Positions 1 through 7,083 are shown, counted from the first letter of the stretch. The stretch is 8,447 nt of DNA from Verrucomicrobia bacterium UBA6015 (GCA_002428045.1 DIZZ01000134.1:29876-38322), one strand, 5' to 3'. Numbers and translations: made by a program. Notes: a model not told the origin generated them from the sequence alone.

Positions 1-623
1 ATATCCGATGCCCGGTCCTTCACGGCCTGGTAAAGCACCAGATTCACAAAGCGGATAACCGGCGTCGACCCAGCCGCCTCCTCCAGCCCTTTTTCATCGG
101 TGGTCTCGTCCACCAACGTCAGTTCACCCGCCTCATCGGCGGCCTCCAGTGCCGAGAGCATATCGTTGACGGCGGCACTGTCGTCACCATAAAACTGGTT
201 CAGGAAGGCTCGGACATCCTCTTCCCTCGCCACCACAAAGGAGACATCACAGGTGAGCACGAACATGAGTTCGTCCATGACCTGCGGATTGACAACGTCG
301 CACACTGCTAACACAATGGAACTATCAGTCATGGACACCGGAATGACATTATACATGCGGGCGACACTGGCAGGCACCCGGTTAAAAACATCCTGCGGAA
401 TATCCAGGGAGGGAAGGTTAACCACGGTCGTACCCATATAGCCCGCAATGGCCTCAAGCACGCTGTCGGCATCAATCAACCCCAAGTCCACCACAATATT
501 ACGGATCGGTTTGCCCGACTCGGCGTGTTCGCTGGCAATCTCCTGCATCTGCTCAGCAGTAAGGAAGCCTTGCTCGACGAGCAATTCCAACAGTGGATCG
601 TTATATTCCGATTGTTCCCCCAT
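1..623 (-). CDS. PilB/GspE-family ATPase, N-terminal part (cut by window edge)
   Basis: Continuous minus-strand frame from an ATG at 623 to the left edge, 207 codons with no stop. The start is preceded by GGGAGG about 4 bases upstream. Residues 1 to about 150 match the MshEN (GspE/PilB N-terminal) domain and align by eye with the PilB-like protein encoded at 1758-3464: shared features include YNVIPV near residue 91 and an ARxEDVRAFL-type helix near 132. An acidic linker follows (about 160-185), then the start of the ATPase N2 subdomain, ending in the family signature DRASDI. Walker A and the rest of the motor lie outside the window. Family role: hexameric cytoplasmic ATPase that powers pilus extension or type II secretion. 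It is a paralogue of its neighbour, 17 bases downstream of pilT, so probably in the same operon. Whether it serves the pilus or a secretion system cannot be told; it could also be truncated beyond the edge. Confidence 0.85.
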   Translation of the reverse strand, partial: MGEQSEYNDPLLELLVEQGFLTAEQMQEIASEHAESGKPIRNIVVDLGLIDADSVLEAIAGYMGTTVVNLPSLDIPQDVFNRVPASVARMYNVIPVSMTDSSIVLAVCDVVNPQVMDELMFVLTCDVSFVVAREEDVRAFLNQFYGDDSAAVNDMLSALEAADEAGELTLVDETTDEKGLEEAAGSTPVIRFVNLVLYQAVKDRASD

Positions 624-640
624 GGTTCCCTCCCACCTGC

Positions 641-1756
641 TCAGGCAGACTCTTCCTGCAGTTTCTGCTTGACCGTTTCAACATCCTGCGACTTGGTGAC
701 GAGATCCTCGTAACTGATCTGCCCCGCCCGGTAAAGAGCCATGAGATAGGTGTCCAGCGTCACCATTCCGTATTTGGCCCCGGTCTGGATATCGGACGTG
801 ATGCGGTAGGTCTTGCTATCACGGATCAAGGAACGGATGGATGAGGTCGTGATCATGACCTCGAAGGCGGCCACGCGCCCCGGACGATCCTGGCGGACGA
901 GCAGCAACTGGGAAACCACCGCGACCAAACCCACCGAAAGCTGTGTTCGCACTTGTTCCTGCTGATCGGTCGGGAAGGCATCCACAATACGGTCTACCGT
1001 GCTCGCGGCACCCGTCGTGTGCAGGGTGGCAAAGACGAGGTGACCGGTTTCCGCCGCCGAAATGGCCGCTTCCATCGTCTCCAAATCGCGCATTTCACCC
1101 ACGAGAATCACATCCGGATCTTGACGTAGCGCCCGGCGCAAGGCCTCCTTGAAGCTTGGAACGTCGACGCCAACCTCACGCTGGGTGATAATGGACTTCT
1201 TGTGCTCATGATAGTATTCCACCGGATCCTCGATCGTGATCACATGGCAATCACGATTCTCATTGATGAAGTTGATCATGCTCGACAGGGTGGTCGTCTT
1301 GCCCGAGCCGGTCGGCCCGGTCACCAGGATCAGGCCGCGGGGACGATACAGTAACTCCTTGATCTGTTCCGGCAACCCCATTTTGTCGAGCGGTAGCAGT
1401 TTGTTCGGAATCTGGCGCAGCACCATGCCGACGGCCCCCTTCTGCTTGAGTACGCTGACGCGGAAACGGGCGGCCGTGCCGAAGCCGAAACCGAAGTCCG
1501 TGCCACCCCCCTCGCGTATCTTCTGCTGATGATCCGGGGAGGTGATACTCTTCATCAGCCGTTCGGTATCCTCGGGACGCAGCGGCTCCACGTCCAGCGG
1601 CTCCAGGGCGCCATGCAAGCGCAGCATGGGGGGTAATCCCACCGTGATATGGAGATCGGAGGCCCCTTCATCCACGGTGATCTGCAACAGGTCGGTCATG
1701 TCGACCTGAGCGGCTGGTGTCTTGTCTTCGGAATCTCGTATGTGCTGACTCGTCAT
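641..1756 (-). CDS. pilT: Type IV pilus retraction ATPase PilT
   Basis: 371 residues, a normal PilT length. PilT is a hexameric cytoplasmic ATPase that depolymerises the type IV pilus and drives twitching motility and DNA uptake. Motifs, numbered from this start: Walker A GPTGSGKTTT at 147-156, Asp box ending in DPVEY at 177-181, Walker B with GEMRD at 220-224 (catalytic Glu 221), and His box GHLVFATLH at 238-246. The segment SIRSLIRDSKT near 306-316 corresponds to the AIRNLIRE retraction signature of PilT, which separates it from PilB/GspE; there is no zinc-binding tetracysteine. An ATG at 1768 would add four residues and overlap the upstream stop, but its GGGAG directly abuts the codon. The ATG at 1756 has GAGG six bases upstream and is preferred. 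It sits one base after the upstream pilB stop, so it is probably translationally coupled. PilU is the main alternative name. Confidence 0.93.
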   Translation of the reverse strand: MTSQHIRDSEDKTPAAQVDMTDLLQITVDEGASDLHITVGLPPMLRLHGALEPLDVEPLRPEDTERLMKSITSPDHQQKIREGGGTDFGFGFGTAARFRVSVLKQKGAVGMVLRQIPNKLLPLDKMGLPEQIKELLYRPRGLILVTGPTGSGKTTTLSSMINFINENRDCHVITIEDPVEYYHEHKKSIITQREVGVDVPSFKEALRRALRQDPDVILVGEMRDLETMEAAISAAETGHLVFATLHTTGAASTVDRIVDAFPTDQQEQVRTQLSVGLVAVVSQLLLVRQDRPGRVAAFEVMITTSSIRSLIRDSKTYRITSDIQTGAKYGMVTLDTYLMALYRAGQISYEDLVTKSQDVETVKQKLQEESA

Positions 1757-1757
1757 G

Positions 1758-3464
1758 TTAATCCTCATCTCCCATGGTTACACGCAGAACTTCATCCAGC
1801 GTCGTCATCCCCGACCCCACTTTGCGCAGTCCGTCTTCACGCAACGTCCGCATCCCCAGTCCGCGGGCATGCTGACGCATGTCCGATACCGACACCTTGT
1901 CAAAAATCATGTGCTGGATCGCATCATTGACCAGGAATATCTCGAACAGTCCTTTTCGACCGGAGTACCCAGACAGCGAACATTGGGCGCAGCCGTGCCC
2001 ACGGGTCAGCATGCGATCCCTGAGAAATTCGCCAGCCGATCCCAGCGAAGTGATGATATCAGCCGTAGGGGCATATTCCTCGGGACAATGCTCGCACACA
2101 CAGCGCACCAGGCGCTGGGCGATAACCGCCCTTACGGCCGATGCTACAAGAAAGGGCTTCACGCCGATATCCAGCAAACGCGTAATGGCACTGGGCGCAT
2201 CATTCGTGTGCAGCGTGCTGAAGACCAGATGACCGGTCAGTGCGGCCTCGGTGGCGATGTTCGCGGTTTCCCTATCGCGAATTTCACCGATCATCACGAT
2301 ATTCGGGGCTTGGCGCAGGATCGAGCGCAGAGCCATGGAAAACGTCATGCCGATCGATTCATTCACCTGAACCTGGTTGATGCCCGACATCTGGTATTCG
2401 ACAGGATCCTCCACCGTGATGATCTTACGGTCTGGGCGGTTGATGTAGTTGAGGCACGCATAAAGCGTTGTGGTCTTGCCGGACCCCGTTGGCCCGGTCA
2501 CCAGCATGATGCCGTCAGGCAGCGTAATCAGGCGCTCAAACAATTGCTGATCGTCGGAGAAAAAGCCAAGTTTCGGCAAGCCCAGCGCCAGATTTTGCTT
2601 ATCCAGGATACGCATGACGATACTCTCGCCATTGTTGGCGGGCACGGTTGAAACACGCAGATCAAGCTCACGCCCCAGGATATTCACCTGGATGCGCCCA
2701 TCCTGCGGGATCCGCTTTTCAGAAATCTTCATCCCCGCCATGATCTTGACGCGTGAAATCACAGCGGACTGCAGGCGCTTGGGTGGCCCGTCCACTTCAT
2801 GCAGCACACCGTCAATCCGGTAGCGTACGCGGAAGCGCTTCTCCAGCGGTTCAAGATGAATATCGGAGGCTCGCTTGCGATAGGCTTCCAGAATGATCAG
2901 ACTGACCAGCTTGATGATCGGCGCATCGGACTCCGTGCCCCCGCCCTCGGTGTCGATCAAGTGATCCTGGGCTGTATCCACCTCCACCGTACCGTCGGTG
3001 ATCTGGTCAAGCATGTTCTCGACATCAGCCTCTTCCGGATAATACCGCTCGAGCATTGCGCGCAATTCCTTGCGCCGGGCAACCACGCCCTCGACATTGA
3101 TTTTCAGTAGGTAGCGCAGCGAATCGAGCGTATCGAACATCATCGGGTCGCTCATGGCCACGGTCAGCCCGTCGTCCGTCTTGTACAGAGGAACCACGTT
3201 ATAACGCCGGGCCATTTCGTGCTTGACGGTATCGCGAACATCGGAGGTGATGTCAACGTCCTGGAGCGAGACGAATTCCATGCCGAACAGCCCGGCGAGC
3301 ATACCGAGAATGTCATCCTCCGAGACCGCCCCATCCTCCAGCAGAAGATCGACGACGGTACCGTCCCGCGTTCCGACTTGCTCGCGGGCCGCCTCTACCT
3401 GCTCGGATGTGACCAAGCCATTTTCGAGCAGGATCTCCAGCACATATTCATCGTTCGATGTCAC
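1758..3464 (-). CDS. pilB: PilB/GspE-family assembly ATPase
   Basis: 568 residues, the usual length for the PilB/GspE motor that drives pilin assembly at the inner membrane. Order of parts: MshEN N-terminal domain (about 1-145), acidic linker, N2 subdomain with RASDIHLEP at 198-206 and EKRIPQDGR at 249-257, Walker A GPTGSGKTTT at 324-333, Asp box at 349-357, Walker B with GEIRD at 393-397, and His box GHLVFSTLH at 411-419. CxxC pairs at 457/460 and 492/495 form the zinc-binding element typical of PilB and GspE. The first MshEN repeat lacks a clear RLG triplet, so cyclic-di-GMP binding is doubtful. An upstream in-frame GTG at 3470 overlaps the gatB stop (GTGA), but its Shine-Dalgarno is only 1 base away. 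The GTG at 3464 has GGAGG seven bases upstream and is preferred. The adjoining PilT favours a pilus role over GspE of type II secretion, without proving it. Confidence 0.9.
   Translation of the reverse strand: MTSNDEYVLEILLENGLVTSEQVEAAREQVGTRDGTVVDLLLEDGAVSEDDILGMLAGLFGMEFVSLQDVDITSDVRDTVKHEMARRYNVVPLYKTDDGLTVAMSDPMMFDTLDSLRYLLKINVEGVVARRKELRAMLERYYPEEADVENMLDQITDGTVEVDTAQDHLIDTEGGGTESDAPIIKLVSLIILEAYRKRASDIHLEPLEKRFRVRYRIDGVLHEVDGPPKRLQSAVISRVKIMAGMKISEKRIPQDGRIQVNILGRELDLRVSTVPANNGESIVMRILDKQNLALGLPKLGFFSDDQQLFERLITLPDGIMLVTGPTGSGKTTTLYACLNYINRPDRKIITVEDPVEYQMSGINQVQVNESIGMTFSMALRSILRQAPNIVMIGEIRDRETANIATEAALTGHLVFSTLHTNDAPSAITRLLDIGVKPFLVASAVRAVIAQRLVRCVCEHCPEEYAPTADIITSLGSAGEFLRDRMLTRGHGCAQCSLSGYSGRKGLFEIFLVNDAIQHMIFDKVSVSDMRQHARGLGMRTLREDGLRKVGSGMTTLDEVLRVTMGDED
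1763..1766 (-). promoter_or_regulatory. Ribosome binding site deciding the pilT start
   Basis: GAGG on the minus strand, six bases before the ATG at 1756 and inside the last codons of the upstream pilB. The competing ATG at 1768 has its GGGAG with no spacing. The site therefore points to the shorter PilT and to coupling with pilB termination. Confidence 0.6.
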
Positions 3465-3466
3465 GC

Positions 3467-4891
3467 TCACCCCTCCAGCTTACGCATCAAGATCTCCATC
3501 ACCATGGGCGGATTCGCCTTGCCTCGGCTTTGCTTCATAACCTGCCCGACAAGGAACTGGAGTGCCGCCTTCTTCCCGTTGCGGTAATCCTCAACGGAAC
3601 GGGGATTCGCCACAATAGCGTCATCGACCAAGGATTCAATGGCACCGCCATCACTGACCTGAGCCAACCCACGCTCGTTTACAATCCTAGCGGGGTCCCC
3701 CCCGTTGTCAATCAGAACCTCGAAAACCGTCTTGGCACCGGTCATGTTGATCGACCCCTTGTCAACCAGCCCCACGAGCGAGGCCAATGCTGCCGCGGTG
3801 AGCGGCAATGCCGCCAGGGTAGTCTCGCGCTCCGCCAGCACCCGCAGCACATCCGTCATGATCCAGTTGGAGACCGCCTTCGGATTGGAGGACAATCCGG
3901 CCGCCGCCTCGAAGAAATCCGCAATGTCGCGATCCGCCGACAGCACCCCGGCGTCATAGGCAGGAATCCCGTATTGCTCGGCAAAGCGGAAACGCCGTGT
4001 CCGCGGTAATTCCGGCAACGTGGCTTTCAGCGCCCCAATCTGCGCTGCTGCAAGCACCACCGGCATGAGGTCAGGCTCCGGGAAATAACGATAGTCATGC
4101 GCATCCTCCTTGGTGCGCATGCTGGTCGTTATGCCTTGGTCCGGATCCCATCGACGGGTTTCCTGGATCACCCGTTCGCCGCGCGTGAGCATGCCCGACT
4201 GACGCTCAACTTCATAATGCAGGGCATGCTGCACGCCCTTGAAGGTGTTTAAGTTTTTCAGTTCCGCCTTGGTGCCCAGCGATTTCTGCCCGGCGGGCCG
4301 CATGCTGACATTCACATCGCAGCGCATGTTGCCTTCTTCAAGATTGCAATCACTGACCCCGATATAGAGGAGAATCTGCTTGAGCGCCACCAGGAAGGCG
4401 TACGCCTCCGCAGGCGAAGTCATGTCCGGATCGGTCACTATCTCCATCAGCGGATGCCCGGCCCGGTTGAAGTCGACACCGCTCGATCGCGCCATGTGCG
4501 TGCTCTTGCCAACGTCCTCTTCCAGATGGATCCGGGTAATGCCGATGGTCTTCTCCACCCCGTCGACCTCGATGACCACCGATCCCCCCAGGCATAACGG
4601 ACGGTCATACTGCGAGATCTGGTAGTTCTTTGGCATATCGGGATAAAAATAACTTTTCCGGTCGAACTTACTCAGTTCATTGATGTTTGACCCGATCATA
4701 AGTCCCGTCAGCACCGTCAGCCGGATGGCCTCCTCGTTCATGACCGGCATCGCCCCCGGATAACCCAGGCAGACCGGACACACCAGCGTGTTGGGCGCAG
4801 CCCCGTACCCCGTCGGGCAGGCACAGAACATCTTGGACTGCGTCTTTAGTTGAACATGGACCTCTAATCCGATCGTTGTCTCGTAATTCAT
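3467..4891 (-). CDS. gatB: Asp/Glu-tRNA(Asn/Gln) amidotransferase subunit GatB
   Basis: 474 residues, typical full length. GatB binds the mischarged Asp-tRNA(Asn) or Glu-tRNA(Gln), activates its side-chain carboxylate with ATP, and receives ammonia from GatA; EC 6.3.5.6/6.3.5.7. The N-terminus carries the family signature GLEVHVQL at 8-15, then cysteines 23, 25, 38 and 41 in the FCAC...CPVC arrangement seen in many GatBs, a likely zinc site. FYPDMPKNYQISQYD-type residues of the cradle domain follow. The C-terminal YqeY-like helical domain ends with the conserved stretch around GQVMKQSRGKANP, which contacts tRNA. The ATG overlaps the gatA stop as ATGA, so the two are probably translated together in equal amounts. 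Its own TGA lies next to the start of the PilB-like gene. The whole set of conserved blocks is present and nothing looks damaged. Confidence 0.97.
   Translation of the reverse strand: MNYETTIGLEVHVQLKTQSKMFCACPTGYGAAPNTLVCPVCLGYPGAMPVMNEEAIRLTVLTGLMIGSNINELSKFDRKSYFYPDMPKNYQISQYDRPLCLGGSVVIEVDGVEKTIGITRIHLEEDVGKSTHMARSSGVDFNRAGHPLMEIVTDPDMTSPAEAYAFLVALKQILLYIGVSDCNLEEGNMRCDVNVSMRPAGQKSLGTKAELKNLNTFKGVQHALHYEVERQSGMLTRGERVIQETRRWDPDQGITTSMRTKEDAHDYRYFPEPDLMPVVLAAAQIGALKATLPELPRTRRFRFAEQYGIPAYDAGVLSADRDIADFFEAAAGLSSNPKAVSNWIMTDVLRVLAERETTLAALPLTAAALASLVGLVDKGSINMTGAKTVFEVLIDNGGDPARIVNERGLAQVSDGGAIESLVDDAIVANPRSVEDYRNGKKAALQFLVGQVMKQSRGKANPPMVMEILMRKLEG
3472..3476 (-). promoter_or_regulatory. 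Ribosome binding site deciding the pilB start
   Basis: GGAGG on the minus strand, within the last codons of gatB. It is seven bases from the GTG at 3464 but only one base from the GTG at 3470. The spacing favours 3464, although the GTGA stop/start overlap at 3470-3467 makes the longer start tempting. Confidence 0.6.
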
Positions 4892-6333
4892 GACCTTCCC
4901 AATCTTTTCTCGAATGCATGCCCGATATGCAGGATGCGCTCCTCACCGAACGCAGGCCCCAGGATCTGCAACCCGACGGGCAGTCCTTCCGGCGTGGGAT
5001 ACGAGGGCACCGACATGGCACAGATCCCGGCCAGGTTGGCCGTTGCCGTGAAAACATCACTTAAATACATCTTCAGCGGATCCGACGTGTTCTCGCCCAC
5101 CCGGAACGCCGGGGTCGGTGTCGCGGGTGCCAGCAAGGCGTCACAGGACTGGAAGGCATGCTCGAAGTCGCGACGGATCAACGTGCGAACCTTCTGCGCC
5201 TTGAGGTAATAGGCATCATAGTAGCCGCTGCTGAGGACATAGGTCCCGAGAATGATGCGGCGCTTGACTTCCGGGCCGAAGCCCTCCTGACGCGTCTTGC
5301 CATACATGTCGATCGGGTCATCGGCCTGCGCCGTGCGGTGCCCATAACGAACACCATCGAAACGCGCCAGGTTGGCCGATGCCTCCGCCGTGGCGATGAT
5401 GTAATAAACCGCGATCGAGTACTCGGTATGCGGGAGTGAAACATCGACGATCTGAGCCCCCAGCGAACGGCAAAGCTCAACGGCTGCATCCATCGAGGCG
5501 CGTACCGCCGGATCCATGCCATCAATGAAATACTCCCGGGGCAGCCCCAGGCGGATGCCCGTCAGATCCTCGCGCAAGGCTTTCGTGTAGTCCGGCACGG
5601 GAACATCCAGGGTGGTGGAATCCATCGGATCCAGACCGGACATGACACCCAGCAGGATCGCCGCATCCTCGACCGACTTGGTCATCGGCCCGATCTGGTC
5701 GAGCGAGGAGGCAAAAGCGGTCAGTCCGTAACGCGAGATCCGGCCATAGGTTGGCTTCAACCCCGTACAACCGCAGAAAGCCGCCGGCTGTCGGATGGAT
5801 CCGCCGGTATCAGTACCCAGGGTGGCAATCGCCTCGCCAGCGGCCAACGCTGCCGCCGAGCCCCCGCTGGAACCACCCGGCACCCGCGTGGTATCAATGG
5901 GATTACGCGTCACCTGAAAGGCTGAGTTTTCAGTGGACGATCCCATGGCGAACTCATCCATGTTGGTCCGCCCCAGAAACACTGCACCGGCAGCCCGCAG
6001 ACGGGCGATCGCCGTGGCATCATAGGGGGCGATATAGCCTTCAAGCAGCCTCGACGAACAGGTGCATGGCTGCCCCTCCACATTGAGTAAGTCCTTGATG
6101 CCGAGAGGAATACCCAGCAGCACTCCCCTCCCCCCTGCCGCCCGGGCGATATCGGCAGCGCGCGCCTGCGCCAAGGCCATTTCCGCATCCACCGTTACAT
6201 ACGCCTTGATCTCGGGATCGCGCTCGCGAATCCGCTGCACCAAGGCCGCCGTCAATTGCTCCGAGGTGCAGGCACCGCCGTCCAGGAGACGACGGGATTC
6301 CGCCACGGTCAACGCATTAAAATCAAATTCCAT
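4888..6333 (-). CDS. gatA: Asp/Glu-tRNA(Asn/Gln) amidotransferase subunit GatA
   Basis: 481 residues, standard length for GatA, the glutaminase of the GatCAB complex in the cytoplasm; it releases ammonia from glutamine and channels it to GatB. It belongs to the amidase-signature family. The Ser-cisSer-Lys triad is in place: Lys 80 in GIPLGIKDL, cis-Ser 155 in GGSSGGSAAA and nucleophile Ser 179 in TDTGGSIRQP, each one residue higher than the Staphylococcus aureus GatA numbering I recall. The RTNMDEFAMGSSTENS block (122-137) is the GatA-specific segment that distinguishes it from other amidases. The ATG at 6333 follows a weak GGGA seven bases upstream. It lies 53 bases after gatC, with no terminator-like hairpin in that gap, and overlaps gatB by four bases (ATGA). 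Confidence 0.97.
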   Translation of the reverse strand: MEFDFNALTVAESRRLLDGGACTSEQLTAALVQRIRERDPEIKAYVTVDAEMALAQARAADIARAAGGRGVLLGIPLGIKDLLNVEGQPCTCSSRLLEGYIAPYDATAIARLRAAGAVFLGRTNMDEFAMGSSTENSAFQVTRNPIDTTRVPGGSSGGSAAALAAGEAIATLGTDTGGSIRQPAAFCGCTGLKPTYGRISRYGLTAFASSLDQIGPMTKSVEDAAILLGVMSGLDPMDSTTLDVPVPDYTKALREDLTGIRLGLPREYFIDGMDPAVRASMDAAVELCRSLGAQIVDVSLPHTEYSIAVYYIIATAEASANLARFDGVRYGHRTAQADDPIDMYGKTRQEGFGPEVKRRIILGTYVLSSGYYDAYYLKAQKVRTLIRRDFEHAFQSCDALLAPATPTPAFRVGENTSDPLKMYLSDVFTATANLAGICAMSVPSYPTPEGLPVGLQILGPAFGEERILHIGHAFEKRLGRS

Positions 6334-6386
6334 ATCGATATCCCATTCTGCCGGATGCCACGATCCCCCAGCCCCAGGCGATTCCC

Positions 6387-6686
6387 CTATTCTACTATCT
6401 TCGGAACCATAAACAAACCATTAACTTCACTGGGCGCATTCGCCATGACCCGCTCATGATCCAGACCAGGTCGTGACACATCCTTGCGCAACACATTCGT
6501 GACCTCGACCGCATGCAGCGTCGGCTCCACCCCGCTGACGTCTAGCGCACCGATCTGCTGCACATACCCGACAATATGCTCCATCTGGGGCTGGAAGGTC
6601 GCGATTTCATCATCCGTCAAGTGAAGTCGGGCCAGATTGGCCACATACGCCACATTCAATGCCGTCGGTTGGTTCTTAGTCTGCAT
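6387..6686 (-). CDS. gatC: Asp/Glu-tRNA(Asn/Gln) amidotransferase subunit GatC
   Basis: 99 residues, the usual size for GatC, a small helical subunit that wraps round GatA and GatB and stabilises the complex. Recognisable blocks: VAYVANLARLHLTDDEI near the N-terminus, a long helix with QMEHIVGYVQQI, the DVSGVEPT turn, and the C-terminal LRKDVSRPGL...FMVPKIVE tail that inserts between the partner subunits. The frame is open further upstream to 6728, but the ATG at 6686 is chosen because it has AGAGG five bases upstream, begins directly before the conserved region, and leaves the longer version without a plausible ribosome site. It is the first gene of the leftward operon and lies about 65 bases from the predicted transcription start. 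Confidence 0.95.
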   Translation of the reverse strand: MQTKNQPTALNVAYVANLARLHLTDDEIATFQPQMEHIVGYVQQIGALDVSGVEPTLHAVEVTNVLRKDVSRPGLDHERVMANAPSEVNGLFMVPKIVE

Positions 6687-6694
6687 GGTTCCTC
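6687..6694 (-). promoter_or_regulatory. Ribosome binding site of gatC
   Basis: On the minus strand GAGG followed by AACC stands directly before the ATG at 6686. It is the only good Shine-Dalgarno match in the frame and decides the 99-residue start against the longer reading from 6728. Confidence 0.75.
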
Positions 6695-6758
6695 TCTTAA
6701 AATCACAAAGTGTCAGCATCCTAACCACTATTCGCCGCGCTGTAAAACGTAAAAAGAG

Positions 6759-6786
6759 AAGATATCAGGAAAAGGGTGTATGTCAG
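6759..6786 (-). promoter_or_regulatory. Candidate sigma70 promoter for gatC-gatA-gatB-pilB-pilT operon
   Basis: Reading the minus strand: -35 box CTGACA (6786-6781, 5 of 6 to TTGACA), a 16-base spacer, and -10 box TATCTT (6764-6759, 4 of 6 to TATAAT) preceded by TG one base upstream, an extended -10. Transcription would start near 6752, giving a 5' leader of about 65 bases. Prediction from consensus only. Confidence 0.55.
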
Positions 6787-6797
6787 AAAAATGACAT
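6780..6797. repeat. Perfect inverted repeat spanning the two divergent -35 boxes
   Basis: ATGTCA (6780-6785) and TGACAT (6792-6797), six-base arms round the spacer GAAAAA. Each arm contains the TGACA core of the -35 box pointing away from the centre, so the symmetry may simply reflect two back-to-back promoters. A shared operator for a dimeric regulator would look the same. Confidence 0.6.
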
Positions 6798-6819
6798 GAC
6801 TTCCTAGAAAACCTATTTT
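6791..6819 (+). promoter_or_regulatory. Candidate promoter for the cobD-cobQ leader
   Basis: -35 box ATGACA (6791-6796, 5 of 6), a 17-base spacer, and -10 box TATTTT (6814-6819, 4 of 6). The start would be near 6826, so the transcript would carry an untranslated leader of roughly 255 bases before the ATG at 7084. Consensus match only. A weaker alternative nearer the gene is TTGACG at 7012 with TAGGTT at 7035. Confidence 0.45.
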
Positions 6820-6839
6820 TGTCTTGAAATCTAGGTTTT
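6808..6839. repeat. AT-rich inverted repeat at the rightward -10 region
   Basis: AAAACCTA (6808-6815) and TAGGTTTT (6832-6839), perfect eight-base arms with a 16-base spacer. The left arm enters the rightward -10 box. It could be an operator or a weak hairpin. There is no GC-rich stem followed by a T run, so it is not a convincing terminator. Confidence 0.45.
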
Positions 6840-7083
6840 ATGCCGATAAGCCGATGGCACGACGAGGCGCAACGGGCCTTACTACCTCTGGACCCGGTGT
6901 GATGATGGCGGGAAGATGGTTTCCGCGCGTTGCCCGCGAGGACCTGCAAGCAACCAAGGTCAAACGCAAAGGGATCGACTAGCGCCTGCGATACAAAAAA
7001 GCAATTTTGGGTTGACGCGGGGGAACTAATCTCGTAGGTTTCTGGGTCTTCTGCATGGCTTGAAAAACACAAGGACCACGATC
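6826..7083 (+). promoter_or_regulatory. Long structured leader of cobD-cobQ; possible divergent cobalamin riboswitch
   Basis: Non-coding stretch before cobD; with 6687-6825 it makes up the 397-base intergenic region. Visible structure: GCAACG (6869-6874) can pair with CGTTGC (6928-6933), enclosing a hairpin with arms at 6908-6914 and 6920-6926 round a five-base loop. In order along the leader stand GCAAC, a GGTGTGATG segment, GCGGGAAG and GAGGACCTGC. These loosely follow the GCAAC, CCACTG, GGGAAG and B12-box (AGTCAGGAGACCTGC) order of the 3' half of cobalamin riboswitches. The B12 box is incomplete and the usual 5' AAAAGGGAA core is not seen, so this is a candidate suggested mainly by gene context. 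No convincing protein frame was found here. Confidence 0.3.
7045..7077 (+). promoter_or_regulatory. Hairpin able to hide the cobD ribosome binding site
   Basis: GGTCTT (7045-7050) can pair with AAGGACC (7071-7077), with one G bulged and a 20-base loop. The right arm contains AAGGA, the Shine-Dalgarno sequence eight bases before the ATG at 7084. Such a stem would block initiation when formed, as in translational riboswitches. Confidence 0.35.

Noticed and set aside
1755..2651. 298-residue plus-strand open frame opposite pilB
   Set aside because: Antisense shadow of a strongly conserved ATPase gene; its translation shows no recognisable domain and is rich in His/Arg/Gln as expected from a complementary frame.
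6334..6386. Terminator or promoter between gatC and gatA
   Set aside because: The 53-base gap shows no GC-rich hairpin with a T run and no convincing -35/-10 pair; the genes read as one operon.
6687..6728. 14-residue N-terminal extension of GatC
   Set aside because: The added residues are not part of the family and lack a ribosome site; the ATG at 6686 has AGAGG at good spacing.
7012..7040. TTGACG-17-TAGGTT as the main cobD promoter
   Set aside because: The -10 box matches only three of six positions; the promoter at 6791-6819 is better. Kept only as an alternative.
6728..7072. 114-residue minus-strand open frame in the intergenic region
   Set aside because: Composition is uneven (runs of Ser, His, Cys), there is no recognisable family, and it covers the divergent promoters and the cobD leader, which explain the region better.
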